Below are positions 8,269 through 15,810 of a DNA stretch of 64,000 nt, piece by piece. The position numbers and the translations under genes are program-made. Every line of letters starts with the position of its first letter. Within the stretch, counting starts at the first letter, position 1. Where the stretch lies: NCBI RefSeq assembly GCF_003545715.1, contig NZ_QVNU01000005.1, positions 372,001 through 436,000 on the forward strand. The letters are read 5' to 3'. A model generated the notes under the pieces. That model ran no database searches. It saw nothing but the letters and a program-made list of their open reading frames with translations, and was not told the DNA's origin. This stretch comes from Taibaiella koreensis. GTDB lineage: Bacteria > Bacteroidota > Bacteroidia > Chitinophagales > Chitinophagaceae.

Positions 8269-9261
8269 TCAGGCGATGCTTTCCATCGCCATTGCTTCTG
8301 TAGCCTGCTGCCGTTCCAGGGCTTCGGCTTTCGCTTTCTCTTTTTCCTGCATAATCCTTACCGGGCTGCCGAAGAGGAAAAACAGCTTGCGCCGCAGGCC
8401 TTTGGCATGCCGCACATCTTTGATCATATCTTTTACTTCATGGAAATTGATGAAGATGGGATTGGCTTTGTTTTCGATATTGGTAGTGATGCCATAGATC
8501 ACTTTTTCACCTTCCGGCTCATAGGTTTTCCAGATACGGTCCCAGAAAATGAAGGTAGCGCCGTAATTTTTGTCAATATATTGCTCCTGTGAGCCATGAT
8601 GCACCCTGTGATTGGAAGGTGTAGCGAAAATATACTCCATCCAACGGGGACACTTACGGATGTATTCGGTGTGTACCCAGAACTGGAACAGCACGGCTAC
8701 CTGATTGGTCACAAAGAAAATAATGGGATGGAAGCCCATAAAGGCAATAGGCAGGAAGAAAATGACCTTGATATGCTGGATCCAGCTGAGGCGGAAGGAT
8801 ACCGCCAGGTTATAATTTTCCCCGCTATGGTGTACCACATGCGTGGCCCACCAGAAACGCTGCTCGTGGGAAATGCGGTGTGCCCAGTAGCTGCATAGAT
8901 CGTAGATCACATAACAAGGGATAAACATCCACCAGTAAGAATCCCAACGCCAGGGCGCCAATTTGTAATTGAGCTCCATACGCCAGGGTACCAGGTTGTA
9001 GATGCCGACCACCAGGTAAAGCAAGACCACTTTTACGCCGGCACTCACTACAAGATTGCCTGCGCCAACCAATATTGAGCCGATCGTTTCTTTCTTTTCG
9101 TAGAATTTGCGGTCCTGGAGATAAGAGATCAGCATTTCGAGGGCTGAAAACAAGACCATAGCAGGAACGGCCCAGATTATCAGATTAGGTGCATTTTTCT
9201 CCACACTGTGAATCACGTCCATCGGTATCTTGTCTGCACCAAAAAGAGATAAAAAAGTCAT
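8269..9261 (-). CDS. Sterol desaturase / fatty acid hydroxylase family membrane protein
   Basis: 330 residues with several membrane segments and the three histidine clusters of the di-iron fatty acid hydroxylase superfamily: HRISH at 128-132, HVVHH at 141-145 and HRVHH at 218-222, followed by NYGATFIFWDRIWKTY. These enzymes use O2 and a non-haem di-iron centre to hydroxylate or desaturate lipids; the substrate (ceramide, fatty acid, sterol-like) cannot be read from the sequence. A single-gene unit with its own terminator. The last ~40 residues are Lys/Glu/Ala-rich and not part of the catalytic core. Confidence 0.9.
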   Translation of the reverse strand: MTFLSLFGADKIPMDVIHSVEKNAPNLIIWAVPAMVLFSALEMLISYLQDRKFYEKKETIGSILVGAGNLVVSAGVKVVLLYLVVGIYNLVPWRMELNYKLAPWRWDSYWWMFIPCYVIYDLCSYWAHRISHEQRFWWATHVVHHSGENYNLAVSFRLSWIQHIKVIFFLPIAFMGFHPIIFFVTNQVAVLFQFWVHTEYIRKCPRWMEYIFATPSNHRVHHGSQEQYIDKNYGATFIFWDRIWKTYEPEGEKVIYGITTNIENKANPIFINFHEVKDMIKDVRHAKGLRRKLFFLFGSPVRIMQEKEKAKAEALERQQATEAMAMESIA

Positions 9262-9375
9262 CGGCTATTTTTTAAAAGAGGCATAAAATGTTTACAAGAA
9301 TAACGAAAACGGCCCACCTGGCCTAATGATCAGGCTATTTCTTATGTTATTTTTACAATGAGACAATTGACGGCG

Positions 9376-10443
9376 CTAAGACCCTAAGGGTAATAATTGC
9401 ACTGTTTCATAGTAAGGATGAACGGTTTGCAGCAGATCGTCGGCCGAGGTATGCGTCATAAACACCTGCGACAGGGAACATTGCTGCAGCAGGGAAAATA
9501 ATTGCAGCAAGCGCCGGCGATCCAGCTTTTCAAAGATATCGTCGAGCAGCAGGAAGGGCTTTTTGCCCAGGCCCTGCAGCCAGTTGATATGCGCCAGCTT
9601 GAGGCTCACGAGAAAGGATTTTTTTTGCCCCTGGGAGGCATATGATTTCAACGGGTTATCCTCTATCGTAAACAGCCAATCTTCGGTATGCGGGCCGGTA
9701 AGGGTACGTTTATATTCCACATCGCGCTGGCGGGAGCGCTGCAACAGGGTAAACAGCTGGCCGGGTTCGGCGCAACGCCGGTATTGCAGGCCTACCTGCT
9801 CGGCATCGCCGCTGAGTATGCCGTAATACTGCTGTATCAGGGCCGGAATACGAACCGAAAGCTTTTCCCGCTCCTGTACCAGATAAGCGCCATGCCGGGC
9901 CAGCTGCTCGTCGTATACGTCGAGCAGACTATGGATATGGTGCTGTCCGCCTTGCTGCCGCAGCAGGGCATTGCGCTGCATCAGGTACTTCTGGTAGGCC
10001 AGCAGCTGCTCGAGGTAGTAAGGATCGCTCTGCGACAGCAATCCGTCGATAAACTTACGGCGTAGCTCACTGCCTTCGTTGATCAGCTCTATGTCGTCGG
10101 GCGCGATCATTACGGCGGTGTATTTACCAATATGCTCCGTTACCTTTTCGTACAGGACATCATCATGCTCCACGGTTTTTTTGCCCTCCTTCCATTTACA
10201 GACGATCTGCTCGGGGCCAAAGTGGCCTTCGATGCGAAAGCCTGCAGTGCCCCGCTGTGCATTGTTGAGCTCACGGCTCTGAAAATAGCTTTTGGTGTAG
10301 CAGAGGTAATAAATGGCATCGAGCAAATTGGTTTTGCCCACGCCATTGAGTCCCGTGATGCCCACCACAGGCGATTGGAAGCTGAATGTCTCGGCTGTGA
10401 AATTCCGGAATTGGGTAATTGATATTTTCTCTAAAAAGGACAA
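9376..10443 (-). CDS. recF: DNA replication and repair protein RecF
   Basis: 355-residue SMC-like ATPase that loads RecA at gaps with RecO and RecR. Walker A GLNGVGKT lies at 31-38, the signature region reads SYASQGQKKSFLVSLKLA, and Walker B is FLLLDDIFEKLD near the C-terminus. The frame stays open for another 99 codons upstream, but the family N-terminus starts right before FLEKISITQFRNF, so I place the start at TTG 10441-10443; no in-frame ATG is available at the right place. It is divergent from pdhA, with 174 bp between the two starts. Confidence 0.92.
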   Translation of the reverse strand: MSFLEKISITQFRNFTAETFSFQSPVVGITGLNGVGKTNLLDAIYYLCYTKSYFQSRELNNAQRGTAGFRIEGHFGPEQIVCKWKEGKKTVEHDDVLYEKVTEHIGKYTAVMIAPDDIELINEGSELRRKFIDGLLSQSDPYYLEQLLAYQKYLMQRNALLRQQGGQHHIHSLLDVYDEQLARHGAYLVQEREKLSVRIPALIQQYYGILSGDAEQVGLQYRRCAEPGQLFTLLQRSRQRDVEYKRTLTGPHTEDWLFTIEDNPLKSYASQGQKKSFLVSLKLAHINWLQGLGKKPFLLLDDIFEKLDRRRLLQLFSLLQQCSLSQVFMTHTSADDLLQTVHPYYETVQLLPLGS

Positions 10444-10617
10444 GCTTAAGGGATTGGCTATGCAGCTGCTGTTAGGGCCGGAACACAGCTTACCGGCATG
10501 ATATAAGTCAATAATTGCGCTGTGGCCTTGCAGGCCGCGAAAGGCGCCGGCATTTTTCGCCCTTGCCCCAAGCATTTCTGCAAAGTTTTTATATTTTCGC
10601 ACAAAAATAGTTAAACT

Positions 10618-11610
10618 GTGCAAACACAATTCGGAAAAGAGATTTATCTGAAATGGTATGAAAGTATGCTGTTGCAGCGCCGTTTCGAAGAGAAGGCCGG
10701 CCAACTGTACGGCATGCAGAAGATCCGCGGATTTTGCCATTTATATATAGGACAGGAAGCTGTATCGGCGGGCATTATGTCGGCTATTCGGGAAGACGAT
10801 AACCTGATCACCGCTTATCGTGATCACGGTTTAGCTATTGCCAAAGGCATTACTGCCAATGCCTGTATGGCTGAGCTCTATGCCAAAGCCACCGGCTGTA
10901 CCGGTGGCAAGGGCGGCTCCATGCACTTTTTTTCCAAAGAAAAGCGCTTCTTCGGTGGGCACGGTATTGTAGGCGGACAGATAGGCCTGGGCGCCGGCAT
11001 AGCCTTTGCCGACCAGTACAATAACAACGACCGGGTGACCATTTGCATGTTTGGCGATGGCGCTGCGCGTCAGGGTATGCTGCACGAGACCTTCAATATG
11101 GCTGTGCTGTGGCAGCTTCCCGTGATCTTCATTTGCGAGAACAACCATTATGCCATGGGTACTTCGGTTGAACGTACCTCCAAGGTGCTTGATATCTATC
11201 GCCTGGCCGATGCCTACGATATGCCCGGCGATTCGGTAGATGGGATGAGCCCCGAGGCCGTGCATACAGCTATCGAGCGCGCCGCCAAGCGCGCCCGTGA
11301 AAAAGGCGGACCTACCTTCCTGGAGATCAAGACCTATCGCTACCGCGGCCACTCGATGAGCGATCCGGCCAAATACCGCTCCAAGGAAGAGGTAGAAGAA
11401 TACAAGGAGCAGGATCCAATCGAAAAGGCGCTGGTAAAGATAAAAGAGAACAACTGGGCTACCGACGAAGAGATCGAAGCCATCAACGAAAGGGTAAAGG
11501 AGGAAGTGGAAGAATCGGTGCGTTTTGCAGAAGAAAGTCCTTATCCCGAGGACAGCGCCCTGTATGAACACATCTACATGCAGCCCGATTATCCTTTTAT
11601 CAAAGACTAA
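10618..11610 (+). CDS. pdhA: Pyruvate dehydrogenase E1 component, alpha subunit
   Basis: 330-residue ThDP-dependent alpha subunit, which with E1 beta decarboxylates pyruvate and passes the acetyl group to lipoyl-E2. Visible features: the family N-terminus RRFEEKAGQLYG (21-32), YRDHG (67-71), ThDP/Mg motif GDGAA...ENN (146-150, 174-176), and the loop YRYRGHSMSDPAKYR near 235-250. The start is GTG at 10618; there is no usable in-frame ATG before the conserved region. Here pdhA stands alone, without pdhB or the E2 gene beside it, and is followed by a terminator. A separate fused E1 gene at 30213-32264 handles another 2-oxo acid. Confidence 0.95.
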   Translation: MQTQFGKEIYLKWYESMLLQRRFEEKAGQLYGMQKIRGFCHLYIGQEAVSAGIMSAIREDDNLITAYRDHGLAIAKGITANACMAELYAKATGCTGGKGGSMHFFSKEKRFFGGHGIVGGQIGLGAGIAFADQYNNNDRVTICMFGDGAARQGMLHETFNMAVLWQLPVIFICENNHYAMGTSVERTSKVLDIYRLADAYDMPGDSVDGMSPEAVHTAIERAAKRAREKGGPTFLEIKTYRYRGHSMSDPAKYRSKEEVEEYKEQDPIEKALVKIKENNWATDEEIEAINERVKEEVEESVRFAEESPYPEDSALYEHIYMQPDYPFIKD

Positions 11611-11623
11611 GACCATTCCGGAC

Positions 11624-11660
11624 AAATGCCGCCCGGGAATTAAAGCCCCGGACGGCATTT
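11624..11660 (+). terminator. Terminator after pdhA
   Basis: Stem AAATGCCGCCCGGG / CCCCGGACGGCATTT with one mismatch, starting 14 bp after the pdhA stop and followed by TGCTTTC. Confidence 0.6.
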
Positions 11661-11713
11661 GCTTTCAAGCATAATTTATTGCGGGTAAGGCGACTCTTTT
11701 TGCCAGGCGACAC

Positions 11714-11743
11714 TTGACAAATTGAGAAAATATTTTACCTTTG
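11714..11743 (+). promoter_or_regulatory. Consensus Bacteroidota promoter for the TPR protein
   Basis: TTG at 11714-11716, 19-bp spacer, then TACCTTTG at 11736-11743: an exact -33/-7 match. Transcription would start near 11749, so the upstream candidate start at 11741 would not be in the mRNA and ATG 11774 is chosen. Confidence 0.7.
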
Positions 11744-11773
11744 CGCTCACTTTATATTACTTTATTACCCCAA

Positions 11774-12478
11774 ATGGCAAATACTACCAGAACGAATCCA
11801 GGCGAAGCCCCGGTAATTACGGAGAACAAGGGAGGCGACTCCCTGAGAAAAATGCAGTCTTCTTTTGAAAAAAATCAAAAAATAATTGTCGGCGCTGTTG
11901 TGGTGGTGGTGTTGCTGGTAGGCGGTTATTTCGGTTATAAACAATTGGTGCAGAAGCCCAACGAAGAAAAGGCAGCCAATGCCTTATTCAGTGCCGAGCA
12001 ATGGTTCGGTATGGATTCGCTTAACTACGCCCTCAATGGCGATGGCCAGCATGGCGGCGCTTTGAGCGTGATCAAGAAATACGGCGATACCAAAGCCGGT
12101 AACCTGGCCCGCTATTATGCCGGCCTCAGCTACCTGCGTACCGGCGATGCCAAGAATGCGATCGTACAGCTGGAAAAATTTGACGGTAAAGGTACACCGC
12201 TGGAATACCTGGCCTATGGCGCCCTTGGCGATGCCTATATGGAAACCAACAACAATGCCAAAGGCATTGAAATGTACAAGAAAGCTTCAGCCAACGAGAA
12301 AGATAACTTCATTTCTCCACTGTACCTGTTCCGTGCGGCCCTGGCCAGCGAGGTATCGGGCAAAGCAGATGACGCCAAAAAGCTCTATCTCGACCTAAAA
12401 GCCAAATATCCCTACAGCCAGCAGGCTCAGGAAGTGGATAAATACCTGGCCCGCCTGGGTGAGCTGACTAACGATTAA
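11774..12478 (+). CDS. Membrane-anchored tetratricopeptide-repeat protein
   Basis: 234 residues from ATG 11774. A short cytoplasmic N-terminus is followed by one membrane segment (about 37-54, rich in Val/Gly). The rest is helical with TPR-like repeats, for example ARYYAGLSYLRTGDAKNAIVQLEKF and EYLAYGALGDAYMETNNNAKGIEMY. This resembles YfgM/TPR_21-type proteins, which sit in the inner membrane with the TPR part outside and act in envelope protein handling; that role is inference. The start is set by the promoter at 11714-11743. A strong terminator follows at once. Confidence 0.85.
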   Translation: MANTTRTNPGEAPVITENKGGDSLRKMQSSFEKNQKIIVGAVVVVVLLVGGYFGYKQLVQKPNEEKAANALFSAEQWFGMDSLNYALNGDGQHGGALSVIKKYGDTKAGNLARYYAGLSYLRTGDAKNAIVQLEKFDGKGTPLEYLAYGALGDAYMETNNNAKGIEMYKKASANEKDNFISPLYLFRAALASEVSGKADDAKKLYLDLKAKYPYSQQAQEVDKYLARLGELTND

Positions 12479-12493
12479 TAATCCTATTCGATA

Positions 12494-12530
12494 AAAGAAC
12501 CCTCCGGCCTTAATGACCGGAGGGTTCTTT
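12494..12530 (+). terminator. Strong terminator after the TPR gene
   Basis: Perfect 14-bp stem AAAGAACCCTCCGG / CCGGAGGGTTCTTT with a 9-base loop, 15 bp after the stop. It may also serve the RiPP genes coming from the other strand. Confidence 0.85.
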
Positions 12531-12545
12531 GTTTATACGGCGAGA

Positions 12546-12722
12546 TCAGCATTTACAAGTAAACAGGTGCTTGGAATCGCTGCACATGACCTGGCTGAGG
12601 CAGGTAAAGGGATCCACTTCGGAGCTTCCGCCGCGGAGCAGATACATTTTTTGCTCGCCCAGGGAAACGATGGTTTTTTTCTTCAAAGACAAACGGGTAC
12701 TTGCGCTTTTCTTTTTCATCAT
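12546..12722 (-). CDS. Putative class I lanthipeptide-type RiPP precursor 2
   Basis: 58 residues, starting at a double ATG (12717-12722). A basic N-terminus (MMKKKSAST) leads into a leader that runs 23 residues from RLSL to a double glycine (residues 10-32), then a 26-residue core with four cysteines (41, 47, 56, 58) and several Ser/Thr, ending KC. The leader pattern (R/K-L-x-L-x-K-K-x-I-x-x-L then GG) is that of Bacteroidota class I lanthipeptide precursors, in which a LanB-type enzyme dehydrates Ser/Thr and LanC cyclises with Cys. It is 47 bp downstream of a second precursor on the same strand. No such enzyme or C39-type exporter is in the window. The precursor call is inferred from pattern; the ORF itself is well supported. 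Confidence 0.7.
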   Translation of the reverse strand: MMKKKSASTRLSLKKKTIVSLGEQKMYLLRGGSSEVDPFTCLSQVMCSDSKHLFTCKC

Positions 12723-12769
12723 TATTTGTTTTTGGGGGTGAAAAAAGAACTTGTTCCTTACCGGCAGGC

Positions 12770-12946
12770 CTACCAGTCGGGACAGTTGCAGGTAATGCAG
12801 GGCTGATACTTGGTGCAGCCTACAGAAGGCGGGCAGTTCGCATTGGTGTTAACACCACCCAGGATCTTCCGGCTTTCGCCGGTGCTGAGGCTGAGGATTT
12901 CTTTTTTAGCCAGGTTCAGCTTTGACGATTGCAGTTTCTTCTTCAT
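12770..12946 (-). CDS. Putative class I lanthipeptide-type RiPP precursor 1
   Basis: 58 residues from ATG 12944-12946; a 13-residue longer frame is rejected because MKKK is the usual start of such peptides. The leader KLNLAKKEILSL...GG spans residues 9-31, exactly 23 residues as in the three other precursors of this window. The 27-residue core has five cysteines (38, 44, 50, 53, 55), two prolines together and a C-terminal Asp-Trp. First gene of a two-precursor unit on the minus strand, between the TPR gene and the bestrophin gene. Modification enzymes would have to act in trans from another locus. Confidence 0.72.
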   Translation of the reverse strand: MKKKLQSSKLNLAKKEILSLSTGESRKILGGVNTNANCPPSVGCTKYQPCITCNCPDW

Positions 12947-13155
12947 AATCAAAATGGTTGTTTGGGGTGAACTTAAAATTACCAAAACCTGCTTTGTTAT
13001 TGCCCTTTTTAATACACATCGTCGACAGCAGATGCATAAAAGACTGCCTGACAGCAGCTGAGCATATGTTAATTATAATACAAGGGAAATAACCTGGTGG
13101 AGCAAGCCGATACGGAACACAAGTGGAGGCTCCGGCGGTTTTAATACAAATCGTA

Positions 13156-13163
13156 TATATTTG
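13156..13163 (+). promoter_or_regulatory. Candidate -7 element for the bestrophin gene
   Basis: TATATTTG fits TAnnTTTG and lies 23 bp upstream of ATG 13186; no clear -33 TTG is seen at the expected distance. Confidence 0.35.
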
Positions 13164-13185
13164 CCGCCTATATTCTATAGCATCG

Positions 13186-14064
13186 ATGAAGATATACAAC
13201 CCCAAAGACTGGTACGAAGTATTGTTCCATATCCAGAAGTCGGATACGCTCAGGCGGCTTTTTCCCTACATGGTTTTCGTAGCCCTTTTTTCGCTGGGCA
13301 TCGCCTTCTGGGAGATAGAGTACCTGCACCTGGGCCAGAACAGCTGGGTGAAGAATGTGCCGGTGATGCATACGTTGCTGGGCTTTGCGATATCCATGCT
13401 GCTGGTATTCCGTACCAATACGGCATACGACCGCTGGTGGGAAGGCCGTAAGCTTTGGGGCGCCCTGGTCAACAACAGCCGCAACCTGGCGCTGAAGCTA
13501 AACGTGATGCTGGATACCGAAGATAAAAACGCCAGGAATTTCTTCCGGGAAACGATCCCTTTATATGCCTCTGTGCTCAAAGACCACCTGCAATCGGAAG
13601 TAACCCGCATGGCCCTGGACGAGACCGACCATCCCGAGCTAGACAGTATCGATACCCGTAAGCATGTGCCCAACCAGGTAGCAGGCCTCATGATGCAAAG
13701 GATCAATACCCTGTACAAGCAGGACAAGCTAAGCGGCGACCAGCTGATCACGCTCAATGGCGAGCTCTCCTCTTTTACCGATATCTGCGGAGCCTGCGAG
13801 CGTATCAAGAATACGCCTATCCCCTACTCCTACAGCTCCTTTATCAAGAAATTCATCTTCATTTATGTGATGACGCTGCCCTTTGGCTATGTGGTATTGC
13901 TGGGCTATTATGTGGCGCCTATCGTCACCTTTGTCTTTTATGTGCTGGCGAGCCTGGAGCTGGTGGCCGAGGAAATTGAAGATCCTTTCGGCTTCGATCC
14001 CAATGATCTGCCGATGGATAAGATGGCTTCCAATATCAAGAAGCATGTGGGGGAAATTATCTGA
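13186..14064 (+). CDS. Bestrophin-family (UPF0187) membrane channel
   Basis: 292 residues from ATG 13186. Bacterial bestrophins form pentameric ion channels. Family features visible: N-terminal NPKDWYEVLFHI-like start, membrane segments near 27-45 and 60-77, the motif FRTNTAYDRWWEGRKLWG (about 79-96) followed by NSRNLA, a long cytoplasmic helical part, two membrane segments near 222-255, and the acidic end EEIEDPFGFDPNDLP in the position of the Ca-clasp region of animal homologues. Monocistronic; followed by the REP-like palindromes. Confidence 0.9.
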   Translation: MKIYNPKDWYEVLFHIQKSDTLRRLFPYMVFVALFSLGIAFWEIEYLHLGQNSWVKNVPVMHTLLGFAISMLLVFRTNTAYDRWWEGRKLWGALVNNSRNLALKLNVMLDTEDKNARNFFRETIPLYASVLKDHLQSEVTRMALDETDHPELDSIDTRKHVPNQVAGLMMQRINTLYKQDKLSGDQLITLNGELSSFTDICGACERIKNTPIPYSYSSFIKKFIFIYVMTLPFGYVVLLGYYVAPIVTFVFYVLASLELVAEEIEDPFGFDPNDLPMDKMASNIKKHVGEII

Positions 14065-14099
14065 TCTTCCAGTACTATTCCGTAGAGGCGTAGCAAATG

Positions 14100-14132
14100 C
14101 TGTACAGACGTAGCAATGCTACGTCTGTACAG
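14100..14132. repeat. REP-like palindrome 1
   Basis: Perfect inverted repeat with 16-bp arms (CTGTACAGACGTAGCA / TGCTACGTCTGTACAG) around a single central A. It lies in the convergent gap between the bestrophin and MFS genes. A partly matching half-copy (CCGTAGAGGCGTAGCA) sits just before it at 14080-14095. Confidence 0.8.
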
Positions 14133-14181
14133 GTATGAAAGATTCCCGGAGCGGCATGTAATGAAAATTATTTGATCTCTC

Positions 14182-14232
14182 AGCAGTATTCCGTAGAGAT
14201 GTAGCATTGCTACATCTCTACGGAATACTGCT
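14182..14232. repeat. REP-like palindrome 2
   Basis: Perfect inverted repeat with 25-bp arms around one central T, ending 3 bp before the MFS stop codon. The inner part (GTAGAGATGTAGCA) matches palindrome 1. The stretch TGATCTYYCAG...ATTCCGTAGAG occurs both here and near 14062-14087, so the unit seems duplicated in tandem. It can also act as a bidirectional terminator. Confidence 0.85.
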
Positions 14233-14234
14233 TG

Positions 14235-15614
14235 CTAACCCGATGTAGCATCTTCCTTTTTCTTCGTACCCCTTTCTTCGGCAAATGAGAATAGCCGTAA
14301 TTGCGGCGCCCGCCAGAAGGTAAGGGCCACCACGGCCAGAGTAAGACAACCGCCGAGAACGATAGCGTGCACCGTACCCAGCCAGTTGGCCATTACGCCG
14401 CTTTCAAAATCGCCCAGTTCGTTGGAGGAGCTGATGAACATGGTATTGACAGAAGCCACACGGCCCCGCATATCGTCGGGTGTTACCAATTGCAATATGG
14501 TGCCGCGGATAACCACGCTCACAGCATCGAACATACCCGATAAGATGAGCACGCCGAAGGAAAGGAAGAAATTGCGGGAGATCCCGAAAATGATAATGCT
14601 CACGCCAAAACCGGCTACACAGGCAAACAGTTTTTTGCCGGGATGAGTACGCAGCGGTATAAAGGCCAGCAAACCCAGGGTGATCAAAGCGCCGATGCCC
14701 GGCGCCGCGCGCAGGAAACCGAATGCCGTGGCCCCGCTGAAGAAGCTGCCGTTGTCGGGGAAAAATTCCTGCTGTACGGCAGGGAGCAGCGCGACCGCGC
14801 CGCCAAACAATACCGAGAACATATCAAGGCATTGCGCCCCCAGCAGTGCGGGGGTTTTGAAAACAAATTTAAGACCCTCTCCTATGCTTTTGAATATAGG
14901 TTCGCGGGTCTGCTTCAGGATCGGTTTAGGCTTTATGCGCAATAGCGGGATGAGCAATAACAGCTCGATGAAGAATACCATGGCCGACGCGATAACGATG
15001 CCGCCGCTGTTGGCTTTCAGGGCACTCACTTGTTCCGCATTGTTGATCATACTTTCTGGTATAGCCGGGCTGAACATAGCGATCGTAGTACCGGCAATAA
15101 GCGGTCCCAGTACGGCGCCGATCTGCCAGGCCATGCTGGACCAGCTGGTCGCGTTGGGATATTCGGAGCGCGGCACCAGTTGCCCCAGTAAGGAAAAGGA
15201 AGCCGGTCCCAGGAAGGAGCGTAAAATACCGCCGATGAAAATGAGAAAAAAAATGCTGCCCAGCCGCAGGTCGTGGCCCAGGTGCTGCATCGCGAAAGGT
15301 GTGGCCAGGTAGAAGAGCCCCAGCCCCAGCATAATATAGCCTGTGAGCGCCTTGAGGAGCATACCCCTTTTTTCGTGCTGGTCGACAATGTGGCCCGAAA
15401 ATAAAGAGCAGCTGATAACGGGGATCACTTCGGCCAGACCTACAAAACCCAGCGCAAGCTTGCTTTGTCCCGTGAGGTGGTATACCCAGTAACTAACAAT
15501 CGAGAACTGCATGGCCAGCGCAAAAATGAGACCGAAGCGAATGGCGAGGTAGTTTCGGAATTCTTTAACCGCAAGCGCGGGATTCTTTTGCAGAAAGGTA
15601 TCGGAAAAGGACAA
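14235..15614 (-). CDS. Major facilitator superfamily transporter
   Basis: 459 residues with about 12 hydrophobic segments and the MFS cytoplasmic loop motif GHIVDQHEKR between segments 2 and 3. The N-terminus KNPALAVKEFRNYLAIRFG and general layout match the MFS_3-type (enterobactin-exporter-like / multidrug) family. The substrate is not known. The start is TTG 15612-15614, since the first in-frame Met lies inside the first membrane segment. It lies downstream of nothing on its own strand, and ends in the REP-like palindrome. Confidence 0.88.
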   Translation of the reverse strand: MSFSDTFLQKNPALAVKEFRNYLAIRFGLIFALAMQFSIVSYWVYHLTGQSKLALGFVGLAEVIPVISCSLFSGHIVDQHEKRGMLLKALTGYIMLGLGLFYLATPFAMQHLGHDLRLGSIFFLIFIGGILRSFLGPASFSLLGQLVPRSEYPNATSWSSMAWQIGAVLGPLIAGTTIAMFSPAIPESMINNAEQVSALKANSGGIVIASAMVFFIELLLLIPLLRIKPKPILKQTREPIFKSIGEGLKFVFKTPALLGAQCLDMFSVLFGGAVALLPAVQQEFFPDNGSFFSGATAFGFLRAAPGIGALITLGLLAFIPLRTHPGKKLFACVAGFGVSIIIFGISRNFFLSFGVLILSGMFDAVSVVIRGTILQLVTPDDMRGRVASVNTMFISSSNELGDFESGVMANWLGTVHAIVLGGCLTLAVVALTFWRAPQLRLFSFAEERGTKKKEDATSG

Positions 15615-15810
15615 GGAGCTAACTTTTTTTGCAAAAATACGATTCCCCGCAGGAAGGGGTTTTTATTTCTGATCAAAAGAACGTTAAGCGGCGGAGTGTG
15701 GCTACAATCCCGCCAATCCAACAGCCCATACCACAAAGTAATTCTGCTATACCACAAGTTAATCCTGTCCGGGTCCAGCCCCCCTGCTTACTTTTATTAA
15801 AAAACCAAAC

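Noticed and set aside
10444-10740. N-terminal extension of recF to 10740
   Set aside because: It would overlap the pdhA start on the other strand and adds 99 residues not found in RecF; TTG 10443 matches the family start.
12513-13061. Three overlapping plus-strand frames over the RiPP locus
   Set aside because: They lie opposite the two precursor genes, overlap each other and lack any recognisable feature; the minus-strand reading has conserved leaders.
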